From positions 1 to 64,000 of the forward strand of contig UBYA01000008.1 in assembly GCA_900469615.1 (NCBI GenBank): DNA of 64,000 bases, in the 5' to 3' direction. The position numbers and the translations under genes were made by a program. The stretch comes from Hyphomicrobiales bacterium. Lineage in GTDB: Bacteria > Pseudomonadota > Alphaproteobacteria > Rhizobiales > Rhizobiaceae. Shown in pieces: positions 45,683-57,803 of the stretch (the stretch's first letter is position 1; each line of letters begins with the position of its first letter). Below the pieces are notes generated by a model. It was not told the DNA's origin, did no database searches, and saw nothing but the letters and a program-made list of their open reading frames with translations.

Positions 45683-46048
45683 TCAGAAGTCCTGGTAGTC
45701 CGTGACGTCGACGCGCACGACGCGGCCGTCCTCGTCGAACGTAATCGTTTCCTCGCCTTCGCGAATCAGCGGCTTGCCCGTCTTGCTGTTGGTGGCGCGC
45801 ACGGACCAGACGGCCCGCCCCGAAAGTGGCGTCAATGTCTCCACAAGCGAATTGGACGCCGTCTGATCGGGATAGGTGTCGAAATAGCCGCGGAAGGCTT
45901 CCATGATCGCCGCCCGGCCGGCAAGGCTGCCGACGCCGTTGGAAACGTAGGTGGCGTTCTCGGCGAAGAAGTTTTCGATCGCCTCGTAATCGAGGCGGTT
46001 GATGGCGTCATGAAACAGATCGATGCGTTCCGCGGGATCGAAGATCAT
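45683..46048 (-). CDS. SnoaL/NTF2-like domain protein
   Basis: A 121-residue cone-shaped barrel protein. DPAERIDLFHDAINRLDYEAIENFFAENATYVSNGVGSLAGRAAI is the typical opening (residues about 4-48, cited by position), and GEETITFDEDGRVVRVDVTDY the closing strand pair. The family includes ketosteroid isomerase-like enzymes and many proteins without known activity. Follows the HAD gene by 4 bp on the same strand, so it is likely cotranscribed. Confidence 0.8.
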   Translation of the reverse strand: MIFDPAERIDLFHDAINRLDYEAIENFFAENATYVSNGVGSLAGRAAIMEAFRGYFDTYPDQTASNSLVETLTPLSGRAVWSVRATNSKTGKPLIREGEETITFDEDGRVVRVDVTDYQDF

Positions 46049-46052
46049 CGGC

Positions 46053-46667
46053 TCAAACCTTTATGCCATGGGCGGCGAGATCGCTGCGCAGTTTCTCGGC
46101 GCCGGTGAAGTGAACTGCATTCCAGCCTGCCGCCCGCGCGCCTTCGACGTTCGGATAGGAATCGTCGATGAAGATCGTCGCGGCCGGATCGAGGTCGAAG
46201 CTCCTGGCGTGAGTGTCGTAGATTGCGGCATCCGGCTTGATCAGGCCGACGTCGCCCGAGACGGTTACGCCGCGCGGCTTCTTGAGGAACGGATAGCGCA
46301 CCTGTGCCTCGCGGAAGGTGTCGGAGGCGAAGTTGGTCAGCATGGTGACGTCGCGGCCCTCGTCGATCAGCTGCTCCAGAATGGCGACGCTGTCTTCATA
46401 GGCATGCGGAACCATCTCGTGCCAGTATTTGCGGAAGCTGCGGATATGCTCTTCGCGCTGCGGATGGTCGGCGATCAGCAGCGCTTCGGCATCTTCCCAG
46501 GTACGGCCGCGATCCTGCTCGATGTTCCATTCATGGGTGCAGACATTGGCGAGGAACCATTCGCGTTCGGCATCGTCCGGAATGATCCGGCTGTAGGGGA
46601 GGCTAGGATCGTAATGGATAAGAACCTTGCCGATATCGAAAACGATGTGCCGTATTTCCGTCGTCAT
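46053..46667 (-). CDS. HAD family hydrolase (YihX-like)
   Basis: A 204-residue HAD IA-type protein. IVFDIGKVLIHYDP near residue 8 has FDIG in place of the usual DxD, as in the YihX/epoxide hydrolase N-terminal group where the second position varies. TNFASDTF is motif II, LIKPDAAIYD contains the lysine, and AATIFIDDSYPNVEGARAAGW is motif IV. Likely a sugar-phosphate phosphatase, though the changed second residue of motif I makes this uncertain. ATG 46667 preceded by AGGAATCC. Confidence 0.83.
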   Translation of the reverse strand: MTTEIRHIVFDIGKVLIHYDPSLPYSRIIPDDAEREWFLANVCTHEWNIEQDRGRTWEDAEALLIADHPQREEHIRSFRKYWHEMVPHAYEDSVAILEQLIDEGRDVTMLTNFASDTFREAQVRYPFLKKPRGVTVSGDVGLIKPDAAIYDTHARSFDLDPAATIFIDDSYPNVEGARAAGWNAVHFTGAEKLRSDLAAHGIKV

Positions 46668-46689
46668 GAATGGATTCCTGATTTCTGCT

Positions 46690-47778
46690 TTAAACGCGTT
46701 TTGCAAACGCATTGGGAATAGCCTGAGCGATCGCTTTTTTCATGACTGTCGGCAAGGCCTGCTCTTCAAGATTTGTAACTGGCGCCCACCATCCGTCATG
46801 GTTGTCCTTCTTCGGAACCGACTTGGCACGCCAGATCGACAATCGCAATTCGAAATGGGTGAAGACATGCGTTACCGTGCCCGCCGGCTGCCAGTCGGCC
46901 GGGAAGGGAGCCGCCTCGATGCCGGTTTCGCCGTCGACGCGCGCCGTCCATCCCGTCGTCGGCACTTCCGTCATGCCGCCGAGAAGGCCGCTTTCGATGC
47001 GGCGGCGCAGGAAGATTTCGCCCTCGTCATTGACAGCGACGAAGGCCGCTCCCCGGCGTACCGGCTTTTCCTTCTTGGCGGCCTTGACCGGGAAATGCTC
47101 GGGATCGTGTCCCGCCAGCGCCTGACAGGCGCCGTTGAAGGGACAGAGCGAACAGACCGGGCGCCTCGGCGTGCAGATCGTCGCGCCGAGATCCATCATC
47201 GCCTGGGCAAAATCGCCCGGACGATCGGCCGGCGTCAGCTGCGCGACCTTCTGCTTCATCAGCGGCTTGGCGCCGGGAAGCGGCGTCGAAATCGCATAGA
47301 GGCGGGAAATGACACGTTCCACATTGCCGTCCATCACGGCCGACGGGCGATTGAAGGCGATAGCGGCGACTGCGGCAGCGGTATAGTCGCCGATGCCGGG
47401 CAAGGCCCGCAAGCCGTCCTCCGTATCGGGAAAGCGCCCGCCGTGTTCAGCAGCGACGGCCTCGGCGCATTTCTTGAGATTGCGGGCGCGGGCATAATAG
47501 CCGAGCCCGGCCCAGGCGGCCATGACGTCCTCGTTCGCCGCCGCGGCGAGATCGCCGACGGTCGGCCAGCGCTCCAGGAATTTCGCGAAATAGGATTTGA
47601 CCGCCGGCACCGTCGTCTGCTGCAGCATCACCTCCGACAGCCAGACGCGATAGGGATCCGCCTTGACGCCGCGCGCCGCCATGGGCGGCGAGACGCGCCA
47701 CGGCAGGTCGCGGTGGTGGCGGTCGTACCAGGCAAGCAGCTTGTCGCTCGCTGGGGACACTTGCGATGAACGATCCAT
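46690..47778 (-). CDS. mutY: A/G-specific adenine glycosylase
   Basis: Removes adenine mispaired with 8-oxoguanine. The 362-residue product has the catalytic glutamate in SEVMLQQTTV (about residue 50), the helix-hairpin-helix LPGIGDYTAAAVAAIAF with its aspartate, the iron-sulfur cysteines in CTPRRPVCSLCPFNGAC (C-x6-C-x2-C-x5-C) and a C-terminal NUDIX-like 8-oxoG recognition domain. ATG 47778 with AAGGAAATT upstream is preferred over GTG 47820, which would add 14 residues. Confidence 0.95.
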   Translation of the reverse strand: MDRSSQVSPASDKLLAWYDRHHRDLPWRVSPPMAARGVKADPYRVWLSEVMLQQTTVPAVKSYFAKFLERWPTVGDLAAAANEDVMAAWAGLGYYARARNLKKCAEAVAAEHGGRFPDTEDGLRALPGIGDYTAAAVAAIAFNRPSAVMDGNVERVISRLYAISTPLPGAKPLMKQKVAQLTPADRPGDFAQAMMDLGATICTPRRPVCSLCPFNGACQALAGHDPEHFPVKAAKKEKPVRRGAAFVAVNDEGEIFLRRRIESGLLGGMTEVPTTGWTARVDGETGIEAAPFPADWQPAGTVTHVFTHFELRLSIWRAKSVPKKDNHDGWWAPVTNLEEQALPTVMKKAIAQAIPNAFAKRV

Positions 47779-47887
47779 AATTTCCTTCGGTGAAGTATTT
47801 ACTCCCGCTTCCTTAGACACAATTGCCTGGCGGGTGAACGTCGAAAATACGCGGCGCCCTGACTGGAGCTATGAAAGGAGAAACATC

Positions 47888-48340
47888 ATGCTCTTCGAAC
47901 TCTTCGATCGTCTGCTGGATGTAAGTCCCAATCTGCGGCTGTTGAACCATTGCGTGCTGGAAATTCTCTTCCTGCTGTCGGCGTATTATATGATTTCGAA
48001 GCTGTTGCACACGCAGCCATTCAAACCGGTCACGGCCTGGCTCCGCCGGGAATTTCACACGCAGCCCAGGATAAGGTCTCGCCGGTCGCAGCTGTTTCAG
48101 CATGCATTCGACATGCTTCTCTTTTTCCTGATGGGAATAAGTGTATACGTTGCGTCGTCGGTGGTTCTGCTCGTTGCCGCCTGGCACACGGGCCAGAAGG
48201 ACGTCTTTCCGCTTCAGCTCCTGGCGGTAGGATTTTTCACCGTTGGCCTTGCCGTCACCGTACTGATGCGGGAAAATGCAGTGAAAGAGTGGAGGTCGTT
48301 TCGCGCCCTTCTGCAAAATGGAAAAGACCGCTCTCTTTGA
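47888..48340 (+). CDS. three-helix membrane protein of unknown function
   Basis: A 150-residue integral membrane protein with hydrophobic segments at about 20-40, 74-98 and 107-129 and a basic loop between the first two (WLRREFHTQPRIRSRRSQ). Start ATG 47888 is well supported by AAAGGAGAAACATC. It stands between mutY (divergent) and the DUF721 gene (58 bp downstream, same strand). I do not recognise the family. Confidence 0.65.
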   Translation: MLFELFDRLLDVSPNLRLLNHCVLEILFLLSAYYMISKLLHTQPFKPVTAWLRREFHTQPRIRSRRSQLFQHAFDMLLFFLMGISVYVASSVVLLVAAWHTGQKDVFPLQLLAVGFFTVGLAVTVLMRENAVKEWRSFRALLQNGKDRSL

Positions 48341-48397
48341 TGGTTCAGCCGAAGACAAATTTTGTTGCAGTGACGAGAAGCGGGCAACCACGCCGAA

Positions 48398-48910
48398 ATG
48401 AGTGAACACAGCCTATCGAAAATGTCGCGTCGCGGCGAACGCCAGATTTCCGAGCTGACCAACGGCATCGTAGATCCGGTGCTGGCAAAGCGTGCCGGCA
48501 TCAATACGACGCTGCTCGGCTGCTGGGACGAGATTGCCGGTGAGGAGTTTGCCGACTGCACGCGGCCGGAAAAGATCGCCTGGGCCAGGCGGACCGGCCC
48601 CGGCATGGACGACAGGCATCAGCCCGGCGTGCTGACGATAGCCTGCGAGGGTGCCCGCGCCCTCTTTCTCACCCATGCGCAGGGCGAACTGATCCAGCGC
48701 ATCAACAGCTTCTTCGGCTTTTATGCCGTCAACCAGATCCGCATCGTGCAGAAGCCGGTTTCCGTCGCGTCCAAACGCTCGCGCACGCCGCCGCCGCTGA
48801 AGGGCGAGGCGGCGCGCAAGCTGGCTGACATGATGGATGGCATCGAGGACGAGAAGATCAGGGCCGCCGTTCAGCGCTTGGGCACCGCCATGGCCTGGAA
48901 ACGGCGCTAG
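48398..48910 (+). CDS. DUF721 (DciA-like) protein
   Basis: A 170-residue protein whose first 110 residues match DUF721: LTNGIVDPVLAKRAGINTTLLGCWDEIAG then GVLTIACEGARALFLTHAQGELIQRINSFFG (by position about 20-50 and 77-108). DciA, the ancestral loader of the replicative helicase, carries this domain, and alphaproteobacteria usually have it as the only loader. The C-terminal part is basic and probably disordered. It precedes the DsbA-like gene and smc, so DNA replication and chromosome genes lie close together. Confidence 0.8.
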   Translation: MSEHSLSKMSRRGERQISELTNGIVDPVLAKRAGINTTLLGCWDEIAGEEFADCTRPEKIAWARRTGPGMDDRHQPGVLTIACEGARALFLTHAQGELIQRINSFFGFYAVNQIRIVQKPVSVASKRSRTPPPLKGEAARKLADMMDGIEDEKIRAAVQRLGTAMAWKRR

Positions 48911-49076
48911 GTCAGAACCGATCGCTCATTTCGCGAATTGTGGACGGAATTTAAGTTGTCCGTCTTTGCCAGGTCACAATTCTTTGAAGAAAGTTGGCCA
49001 ACCGTGCCTTGTTAGCGGCAAGCAGCCGTTATATCGCATGAAACATTCGAAGACCTCTTTAACGACGGGTGACTCT

Positions 49077-49766
49077 ATGCCGATGTCCGACATGCTCTTG
49101 ACCAAACGCCATCTGCTGGGCGGCTCTGCCGTCGCAGCTCTCTCGGTGGCGTTCTCTGCCTTTGCCGACACCGCATCCGCCGCGTCCGCAGAAGATGAAG
49201 TGCCGCCGGCGGACGGCGATGTCGATATGAGCGAAGTGCTGAAGCCCGGCCCGCTGCCGGAAATCGCGTTCGGCAAGGAAGACGCTCCCGTCAAGATCGT
49301 CGAGTACATGTCGCTGACCTGCCCGCACTGCGCGCATTTCGCCGTTACGACCTTCGACACGATCAAGCAGAAATACGTCGACACCGGCAAGGTTCGCTTC
49401 ATCATCCGCGAGTTCCCGTTCGATCCGCGCGCCGCCGCAGCCTTCATGCTGGCCCGTTGCGCCCCGCAGGAACAGTACATGCCGATGGTCGAAATGCTGT
49501 TCAAGCAGCAGATCGCCTGGGCCTCGCCCGATGTCGACGGCCGCGCCGCACTGCTCCAGATGTCGAAACTTGCTGGTTTTACTGAGGATAGTTTTACGAA
49601 GTGCTTGACGAACCAGAAGCTTCTGGATGATGTCAACTCTGTACGGGAACGCGCAGCCAAGGATTTCGGCGTCAACGCCACGCCGACCTTCCTGATCAAT
49701 GGCAAGCGCTATGCAGGGGACATGTCTGTTGTTGCCATGTCGAAGCTTATCGACAGCCTGCTCTGA
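49077..49766 (+). CDS. DsbA family periplasmic thiol-disulfide oxidoreductase
   Basis: A 229-residue secreted thioredoxin-fold protein. The signal peptide is about residues 1-37 from MPMSDM (cleavage after ASA), then a short acidic linker. The active site is MSLTCPHCAHF (CxxC), the cis-proline loop is NATPTFLINGKRY, and ECFWVR-like DsbA helices lie between. It resembles the alphaproteobacterial DsbA-like group (including BdbD/27 kDa outer membrane types). An upstream ATG at 49038 would add 13 residues and lacks a ribosome site; ATG 49077 has ACGGGTGAC upstream. Confidence 0.85.
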   Translation: MPMSDMLLTKRHLLGGSAVAALSVAFSAFADTASAASAEDEVPPADGDVDMSEVLKPGPLPEIAFGKEDAPVKIVEYMSLTCPHCAHFAVTTFDTIKQKYVDTGKVRFIIREFPFDPRAAAAFMLARCAPQEQYMPMVEMLFKQQIAWASPDVDGRAALLQMSKLAGFTEDSFTKCLTNQKLLDDVNSVRERAAKDFGVNATPTFLINGKRYAGDMSVVAMSKLIDSLL

Positions 49767-49910
49767 TCCGCGCCTTTTTTCATCACGGGCGGGCGGCCAA
49801 GGTCGCGCGCCCGTGAATACCCCGTCTGAATTCGAGTTTGGAGCGGCCACGCTCCCCATGCCGGCATCGTGGACGGCCTTCTCCTCGCAGGGGAGAAGAG
49901 GGCACCGCCT

Positions 49911-52900
49911 ATGAAATTCAACAGACTGAGACTTGTCGGCTTCAAATCCTTCGTCGAACCGGCGGAATTCGTCATCGAGCGCGGCCTGACTGGCGTCGTC
50001 GGCCCGAACGGCTGCGGCAAGTCCAATCTTGTCGAAGCGCTGCGCTGGGTGATGGGCGAGAACTCCTACAAGAACATGCGTGCCTCCGGCATGGACGACG
50101 TGATCTTTTCCGGATCCGGCAATCGCCCGGCGCGCAACACGGCCGAAGTCGGGCTTTATCTCGACAATAGCGACCGCACCGCGCCGGCCGCCTTCAACGA
50201 CAGCGACGAAATCCAGGTCACGCGCCGCATCGAGCGCGAACAGGGTTCCGTCTACCGCATCAATGGCAAGGAGGCGCGCGCCAAGGATGTGCAGCTTCTC
50301 TTTGCCGATGCCTCCACTGGCGCCCGCTCGCCCTCCATGGTCGGGCAGGGACGCATCGGCGAGCTGATTCAGGCCAAGCCTCAGGCAAGGCGCCAGCTGC
50401 TGGAAGAGGCGGCGGGCATTTCCGGCCTGCATTCGCGCCGGCATGAAGCGGAATTGCGCCTGCGCGCCGCCGAAAGCAATCTCGAGCGGCTGGATGACGT
50501 GACGTCGCAGCTCGAAAGCCAGATCGAGAGCCTGAAGCGTCAGGCGCGGCAGGCCAACCGCTTCAAGATGCTCTCGGCCGACATTCGCGCCCGCGAGGCC
50601 ATGCTGCTGCATATCCGCTGGGTGCAGGCCAAGGAAGCCGAAGCCGAGGCCGACAGCGCGCTCAACCAGGCAACCGTGGTGGTCGCCGAAAAGGCGCAGA
50701 TCCAGATGGAGGCCGCGAAAGCCCAGGGCATCGCCAGCTTTAAGCTGCCGGAGCTGCGGGATGACGAGGTGAAGGCCGCGGCAGCCCTGCAACGCCTGCA
50801 GATTGCCCGCTCGCAGCTGGAAGAGGACATCAATCGCATCCTGCGCCGTCGCGACGAGCTGACCCGCCGGCTGGTGCAGCTGGCCGAGGATATCGGCCGT
50901 GAGCAGAACCTTGTGGCCGACAACGCCTCCATCCTAGCCAGGCTGGATGCCGAAGAAGCCGATCTTGCCGAAATCCTCGCCGATTCCGGCAGGCTCGCCG
51001 AGGAAACGCGTGTCGCCTTCGAGGAAGCGTCGGCCAAGCTTGCCGACAGCGAGCGGATTTTTACCACCCTGACCGCGGAACGCGCCGAGGCCGCCGCCGC
51101 GCGCAATCAGCTGGAACGCGCCATCCGCGATCTTGCCGACCGCAAGATGCGGCTGGAACGCCAGGCGGACGAAGCCAATCGCGAGCTTGCAGCCATCGAT
51201 GAGAAGATGGCCGATCTGCCCGATCCCGGCGAAAAGCGCGACATGGTCGAGGCGGCGGAAAATGTCGTTGCGGATGCGGAGGGAGAGATTCAGCGCGTCG
51301 AGGCGGTTCTCGCCGGCGCGCGCGAGACCGAGGCGTTGTCGCGCGGGCCGGTCGAGCAGGCGCGGGCACGGCTGAATGCGCTTGAAACCGAGGCGCGGAC
51401 CATTTCCAGGATGCTGGCGGCGGGCGATACGTCCGGTGCCTTTTCGTCCGTCGCCGAGGAACTGCGCGTCGATCGCGGCTTCGAGACCGCGCTTGGCGCA
51501 GCCCTTGGCGACGATCTGGAATCTTCACTCAATGCCGATGCGCCGGTTTATTGGTCCGACAATGGCAGCGGCGCGACCGATCCGGCCTTGCCGGAAGGCG
51601 CGGCGCCCTTGATTACCCATGTCGGTGCGCCGGCCGCGCTGACGCGGCGTCTGCGCCAGATCGGCATCGTTTCGGCCGATGACGCCTTGCGATTGATGCC
51701 GGAGCTGAAGCCGGGGCAGCGGCTGGTGACGAGAGATGGCGCGGTGTTCCGCTGGGATGGTCACGTCACCGGGGCGGATGCGCCGAGTGCGGCTGCCTTG
51801 CGGCTGGCCCAGAAGAACCGGCTTTCCGAACTGGAGGCCGAGGCCGAGCTCGCCCGCGATGTGCTTGTCGAGGCTGAGGAGCGTCTTGCGGCAGCCGCCG
51901 ATGCGATTCGGGGCGAGGAGGGCCGTTTGGCCGTCGCCCGCGACGCCAGCCGGCTTGCGGCCCGCCATCTGGCCGAGGCGCGTGAAGCGCTCGCCGCGGC
52001 CGAACGCGCTTCCGGCGATCTCATCCGCCGCCGCGACGTCATCGCCGAGGCCGTCAGCCGCTTGCAGGAGCAGCTGGAAGATGTGGCGATTCAGGACGAG
52101 AATGCCCGCGCCGAACTGGAAGACGCACCGGATCTCTCGGCCATCGATCTGAAGCTGCGCGATCAGCAGGCGGAGGTCGCGACGGATCGCGGCGCTCTGG
52201 CCGAAGCTCGCGCCCGCCATGAGGGCCTGAACCGGGAAAACGAGGCGCGGCAACGCCGCCTCCTGGCGATCCGGCAGGAGCGCGATACCTGGCGCCAGCG
52301 TGCGGCCAGCGCCGAGGAGCATATTCAGACGCTGCGCGACCGCGAGGAGGAAGCGCGCGAGGAAGCTGCCGAACTCGATCTCGCTCCCGACGAATTCGAT
52401 GACAAGCGCCGTTCATTGATGAACGAGCTGCAGAAGGCCGAAGATGCCCGCCGCGTGGCGGCCGATCGGCTTGCCGAAGCGGAAGGCGTCCAGCGCGAGG
52501 CGGATCGCCATGCCGCGACAGCGCTCTCCGAACTGGCGGAAAGCCGCGAGAAGCGCGGTCGCGTCGAAGAGCGGCTGGTGTCGGCGCGGGAGCGTCGGCA
52601 GGAGAGCGAACTGCGCATCCGTCAGACCCTCAACGTCGAGCCGCATGAGGCCATGCGCCTGACCGGCCTTTCGGCATCGCAAAACGTGCCTGATCTCCGT
52701 GAGGTCGAGCGTGAACTGGAGCGGCTCAAGATCGAGCGCGAACGTCTGGGTGCCGTCAACCTGCGTGCCGAGGAAGAGAGCAAGGAGCTGACGGAGCGGC
52801 TGCAGGCGCTGATCAAGGAGCGCGACGACGTCATCGACGCCATCCGGAAGCTGCGCGGCGCGATTCAGAGCCTCAATCGCGAGGGGCGCGAACGTCTGAT

Positions 52901-53372
52901 TGTCGCTTTCGACATCGTCAATGCGCAGTTCCAGCGCCTGTTCACGCATCTTTTCGGTGGCGGCACGGCCGAGCTCCAGCTCATCGAATCCGATGATCCG
53001 CTGGAAGCGGGCCTGGAAATTCTCGCACGCCCGCCGGGCAAGAAGCCGCAGACGATGACGCTGCTTTCGGGCGGCGAGCAGGCGCTGACCGCCATGGCGT
53101 TGATCTTCGCCGTATTCCTCACCAATCCCGCGCCGATCTGCGTTCTGGACGAAGTGGACGCGCCGCTCGACGACCACAATGTCGAGCGCTACTGTAACCT
53201 CATGGACGAGATGGCGGCCTCTACCGAGACCCGCTTCGTGGTCATCACCCACAATCCCATCACCATGGCCCGAATGAACCGTCTCTTCGGCGTGACCATG
53301 GCGGAGCAGGGCGTATCGCAGCTCGTTTCCGTCGATCTGCAGACCGCCGAACGGATGCGTGAAATCGCCTGA
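49911..53372 (+). CDS. smc: chromosome segregation protein SMC
   Basis: A 1153-residue SMC ATPase that compacts and segregates chromosomes. The N-terminal head has Walker A G31-PNGCGKSN39. Two long coiled coils (about 160-500 and 660-1000) flank a hinge (about 510-640, with SSVAEELRVDRGFETALGAALGDDLES). The C-terminal head has the signature SGGEQ (1053-1057) and Walker B VLDEVDAP (1080-1085). ATG 49911 gives the canonical MKFNRLRLVGFKSF; an open frame from 49869 lacks support. The ScpA/ScpB partners are not in this window. Confidence 0.96.
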   Translation: MKFNRLRLVGFKSFVEPAEFVIERGLTGVVGPNGCGKSNLVEALRWVMGENSYKNMRASGMDDVIFSGSGNRPARNTAEVGLYLDNSDRTAPAAFNDSDEIQVTRRIEREQGSVYRINGKEARAKDVQLLFADASTGARSPSMVGQGRIGELIQAKPQARRQLLEEAAGISGLHSRRHEAELRLRAAESNLERLDDVTSQLESQIESLKRQARQANRFKMLSADIRAREAMLLHIRWVQAKEAEAEADSALNQATVVVAEKAQIQMEAAKAQGIASFKLPELRDDEVKAAAALQRLQIARSQLEEDINRILRRRDELTRRLVQLAEDIGREQNLVADNASILARLDAEEADLAEILADSGRLAEETRVAFEEASAKLADSERIFTTLTAERAEAAAARNQLERAIRDLADRKMRLERQADEANRELAAIDEKMADLPDPGEKRDMVEAAENVVADAEGEIQRVEAVLAGARETEALSRGPVEQARARLNALETEARTISRMLAAGDTSGAFSSVAEELRVDRGFETALGAALGDDLESSLNADAPVYWSDNGSGATDPALPEGAAPLITHVGAPAALTRRLRQIGIVSADDALRLMPELKPGQRLVTRDGAVFRWDGHVTGADAPSAAALRLAQKNRLSELEAEAELARDVLVEAEERLAAAADAIRGEEGRLAVARDASRLAARHLAEAREALAAAERASGDLIRRRDVIAEAVSRLQEQLEDVAIQDENARAELEDAPDLSAIDLKLRDQQAEVATDRGALAEARARHEGLNRENEARQRRLLAIRQERDTWRQRAASAEEHIQTLRDREEEAREEAAELDLAPDEFDDKRRSLMNELQKAEDARRVAADRLAEAEGVQREADRHAATALSELAESREKRGRVEERLVSARERRQESELRIRQTLNVEPHEAMRLTGLSASQNVPDLREVERELERLKIERERLGAVNLRAEEESKELTERLQALIKERDDVIDAIRKLRGAIQSLNREGRERLIVAFDIVNAQFQRLFTHLFGGGTAELQLIESDDPLEAGLEILARPPGKKPQTMTLLSGGEQALTAMALIFAVFLTNPAPICVLDEVDAPLDDHNVERYCNLMDEMAASTETRFVVITHNPITMARMNRLFGVTMAEQGVSQLVSVDLQTAERMREIA

Positions 53373-53509
53373 GGACGCCCGCGCAGGGATTGAGAAAACT
53401 GTTCTCGTTTCGACAAGAAATTGCCGTCTCGCCTGCCGCACATCATTAAAGCGTGCTAGTTTCGTCTTTCGATCAACAACAGGGGCGCTCATCCGCCCGG
53501 AAGGGAAGT

Positions 53510-54832
53510 ATGTCTGACTCGTCAGGCAGTATTTTCGATTTTCTCGGAATACTTGCCGTATTGCTGCTCGTCGCCGCGAACGGTTTTTTCGTTGCGGCTG
53601 AGTTCTCTCTGGTCTCCGTTCGCCGCAGCCGCGTGACGGAACTTGTTGCCGAAGGGCGCATGAACGCCAAGGCGCTGCAGAAGGCGGTTGACAATCTCGA
53701 TGCCAATCTGGCCGCCACGCAGCTCGGCATCACCATTTCCTCGCTGGCCCTCGGCTGGGTCGGTGAACCCGCACTGGCCCATCTGCTGGAGCCCTTGCTC
53801 GATTTTCTCCCCGGAACGTGGGCCGCGGCCGGATCGCATGCCATTGCCGTCGCCATTTCCTTCGTCATCATCACGGCGCTGCATATCGTTCTCGGCGAGC
53901 TCGCGCCGAAAAGCCTGGCATTGCAGCGCAGCGAGGGCACAGCGCTTGGCGTCGTGCGGCCGCTGGGGCTGTTCCTCTTCCTGCTGCGCCCGGCAATCAC
54001 CGTGCTCAATGGTCTCGGCAACCTCGTTCTCCGTCTCTTCGGCCTGCGTCCCGGTGCTGGCGAAGGCTCGCTGCACTCGCCGGCCGAAATCAAGCTCTTG
54101 ATTGCGGAAAGCCAGGAGGCAGGCCTGCTGGAACAGGCGCAGCAGGATCTGGTGGAGCGCGTCTTCAATATCGGCGACCGCGATGTTTCCGACATCATGA
54201 CGCCGCGACTGGAGGTCGAATGGATCGATGCGGACGACCCGCCGGAGGAAATGCAGAGGACCATTCGCGAAAGCCGCTTCGAGCAGCTTCTCGTCGGACG
54301 CGGATCGATCGATGAACCGATCGGCATGATCCTGAAGAAGGATCTTCTCGACCAGCTTTTGAACGGCGAAGCGCTGAACCCTATGGCCGTCATCCGTCAG
54401 CCGCTTGTCGTCCACGAGTCAACAGCTGTCTTCAAGGTACTGGAAAATTTCAAGCGCGCGCCCGTGCGCCTCGCCATGGTCATCGACGAATATGGCAGCC
54501 TCGAGGGCATCGTCACGCAGACGGACCTGTTGGAGGCGATCGCCGGCGATCTGCCCGACATGGAAAACGAGGCGCCGGATGTGGTCGAGCGCGCCGACGG
54601 TTCGTTGCTGATGGAAGGCATGATGCCGGTCTATGACGCGTTTGCAAGGCTCGGCCTGCGCGTCGGCGACGAGGACGTCAATTTCCATACGCTTGCGGGC
54701 TTCGCCCTCTACCAGCTCGGCCATCTGCCCGAAGTGGGCGAAAGCTTTTCGTTCGGCGGCTGGCATTTCGAGATCGTCGACCTCGACGGCATGCGAATCG
54801 ACAAGATTCTGGCTCGGCGCGAGCCGGCTTAA
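53510..54832 (+). CDS. CNNM/CBS/CorC domain membrane protein (hemolysin family)
   Basis: A 440-residue inner-membrane protein. A DUF21/CNNM block of about four hydrophobic segments (12-180; NGFFVAAEFSLVSVRRSR and HIVLGELAPKSLAL) is followed by a CBS pair (about 215-335; DIMTPRLEVEWID and VIDEYGSLEGIVTQTDLLEAI) and a C-terminal CorC/HlyC domain. Such proteins are linked to magnesium or cobalt efflux; the hemolysin name is historical. ATG 53510 has AAGGGAAG directly upstream. Confidence 0.9.
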   Translation: MSDSSGSIFDFLGILAVLLLVAANGFFVAAEFSLVSVRRSRVTELVAEGRMNAKALQKAVDNLDANLAATQLGITISSLALGWVGEPALAHLLEPLLDFLPGTWAAAGSHAIAVAISFVIITALHIVLGELAPKSLALQRSEGTALGVVRPLGLFLFLLRPAITVLNGLGNLVLRLFGLRPGAGEGSLHSPAEIKLLIAESQEAGLLEQAQQDLVERVFNIGDRDVSDIMTPRLEVEWIDADDPPEEMQRTIRESRFEQLLVGRGSIDEPIGMILKKDLLDQLLNGEALNPMAVIRQPLVVHESTAVFKVLENFKRAPVRLAMVIDEYGSLEGIVTQTDLLEAIAGDLPDMENEAPDVVERADGSLLMEGMMPVYDAFARLGLRVGDEDVNFHTLAGFALYQLGHLPEVGESFSFGGWHFEIVDLDGMRIDKILARREPA

Positions 54833-54976
54833 GGCGCGCAATACCGTGTGGGAGCTTGCAATCACGCCTGCCCACATCAAAGAGCCGAGGCGCAAGGGAC
54901 GAATCTGAATGATTCGCAATGCGCTTCGGTCCGCCCTATGCGTCGTTCAGCACGGGAGCGGTCAGGCCGAAAGAAA

Positions 54977-55033
54977 ATGGCCCGAAAGCGTCCGGTATCG
55001 ATCAATCGATTGAAATCGGAGCTTTCGGGCCAT
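54977..55033. other. long hairpin between CNNM gene and ppdK
   Basis: ATGGCCCGAAAGC (54977-54989) pairs perfectly with GCTTTCGGGCCAT (55021-55033), continued by TCCG/CGGA. A second palindrome, ATCGATCAATCGAT, lies inside. ATTTATT follows on the plus strand. It could terminate the CNNM transcript or form a leader structure 93 bp upstream of ppdK. Confidence 0.6.
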
Positions 55034-55125
55034 ATTTATTGTGCAGCGCAACATTTTGCCGTAATTGTCGATTTTCATTTGTGCCTCAATGAATTAAGTT
55101 CAACCAGAGGAGTTGGACGGGGACA

Positions 55126-57792
<2,667 letters not shown>

Positions 57793-57803
57793 TTCCTTGC
57801 GGC

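Noticed and set aside
46053..46712. A longer start for the HAD gene at 46712
   Set aside because: It would run into the mutY stop region, lacks a ribosome site, and adds residues with no family match; ATG 46667 with AGGAATCC is better.
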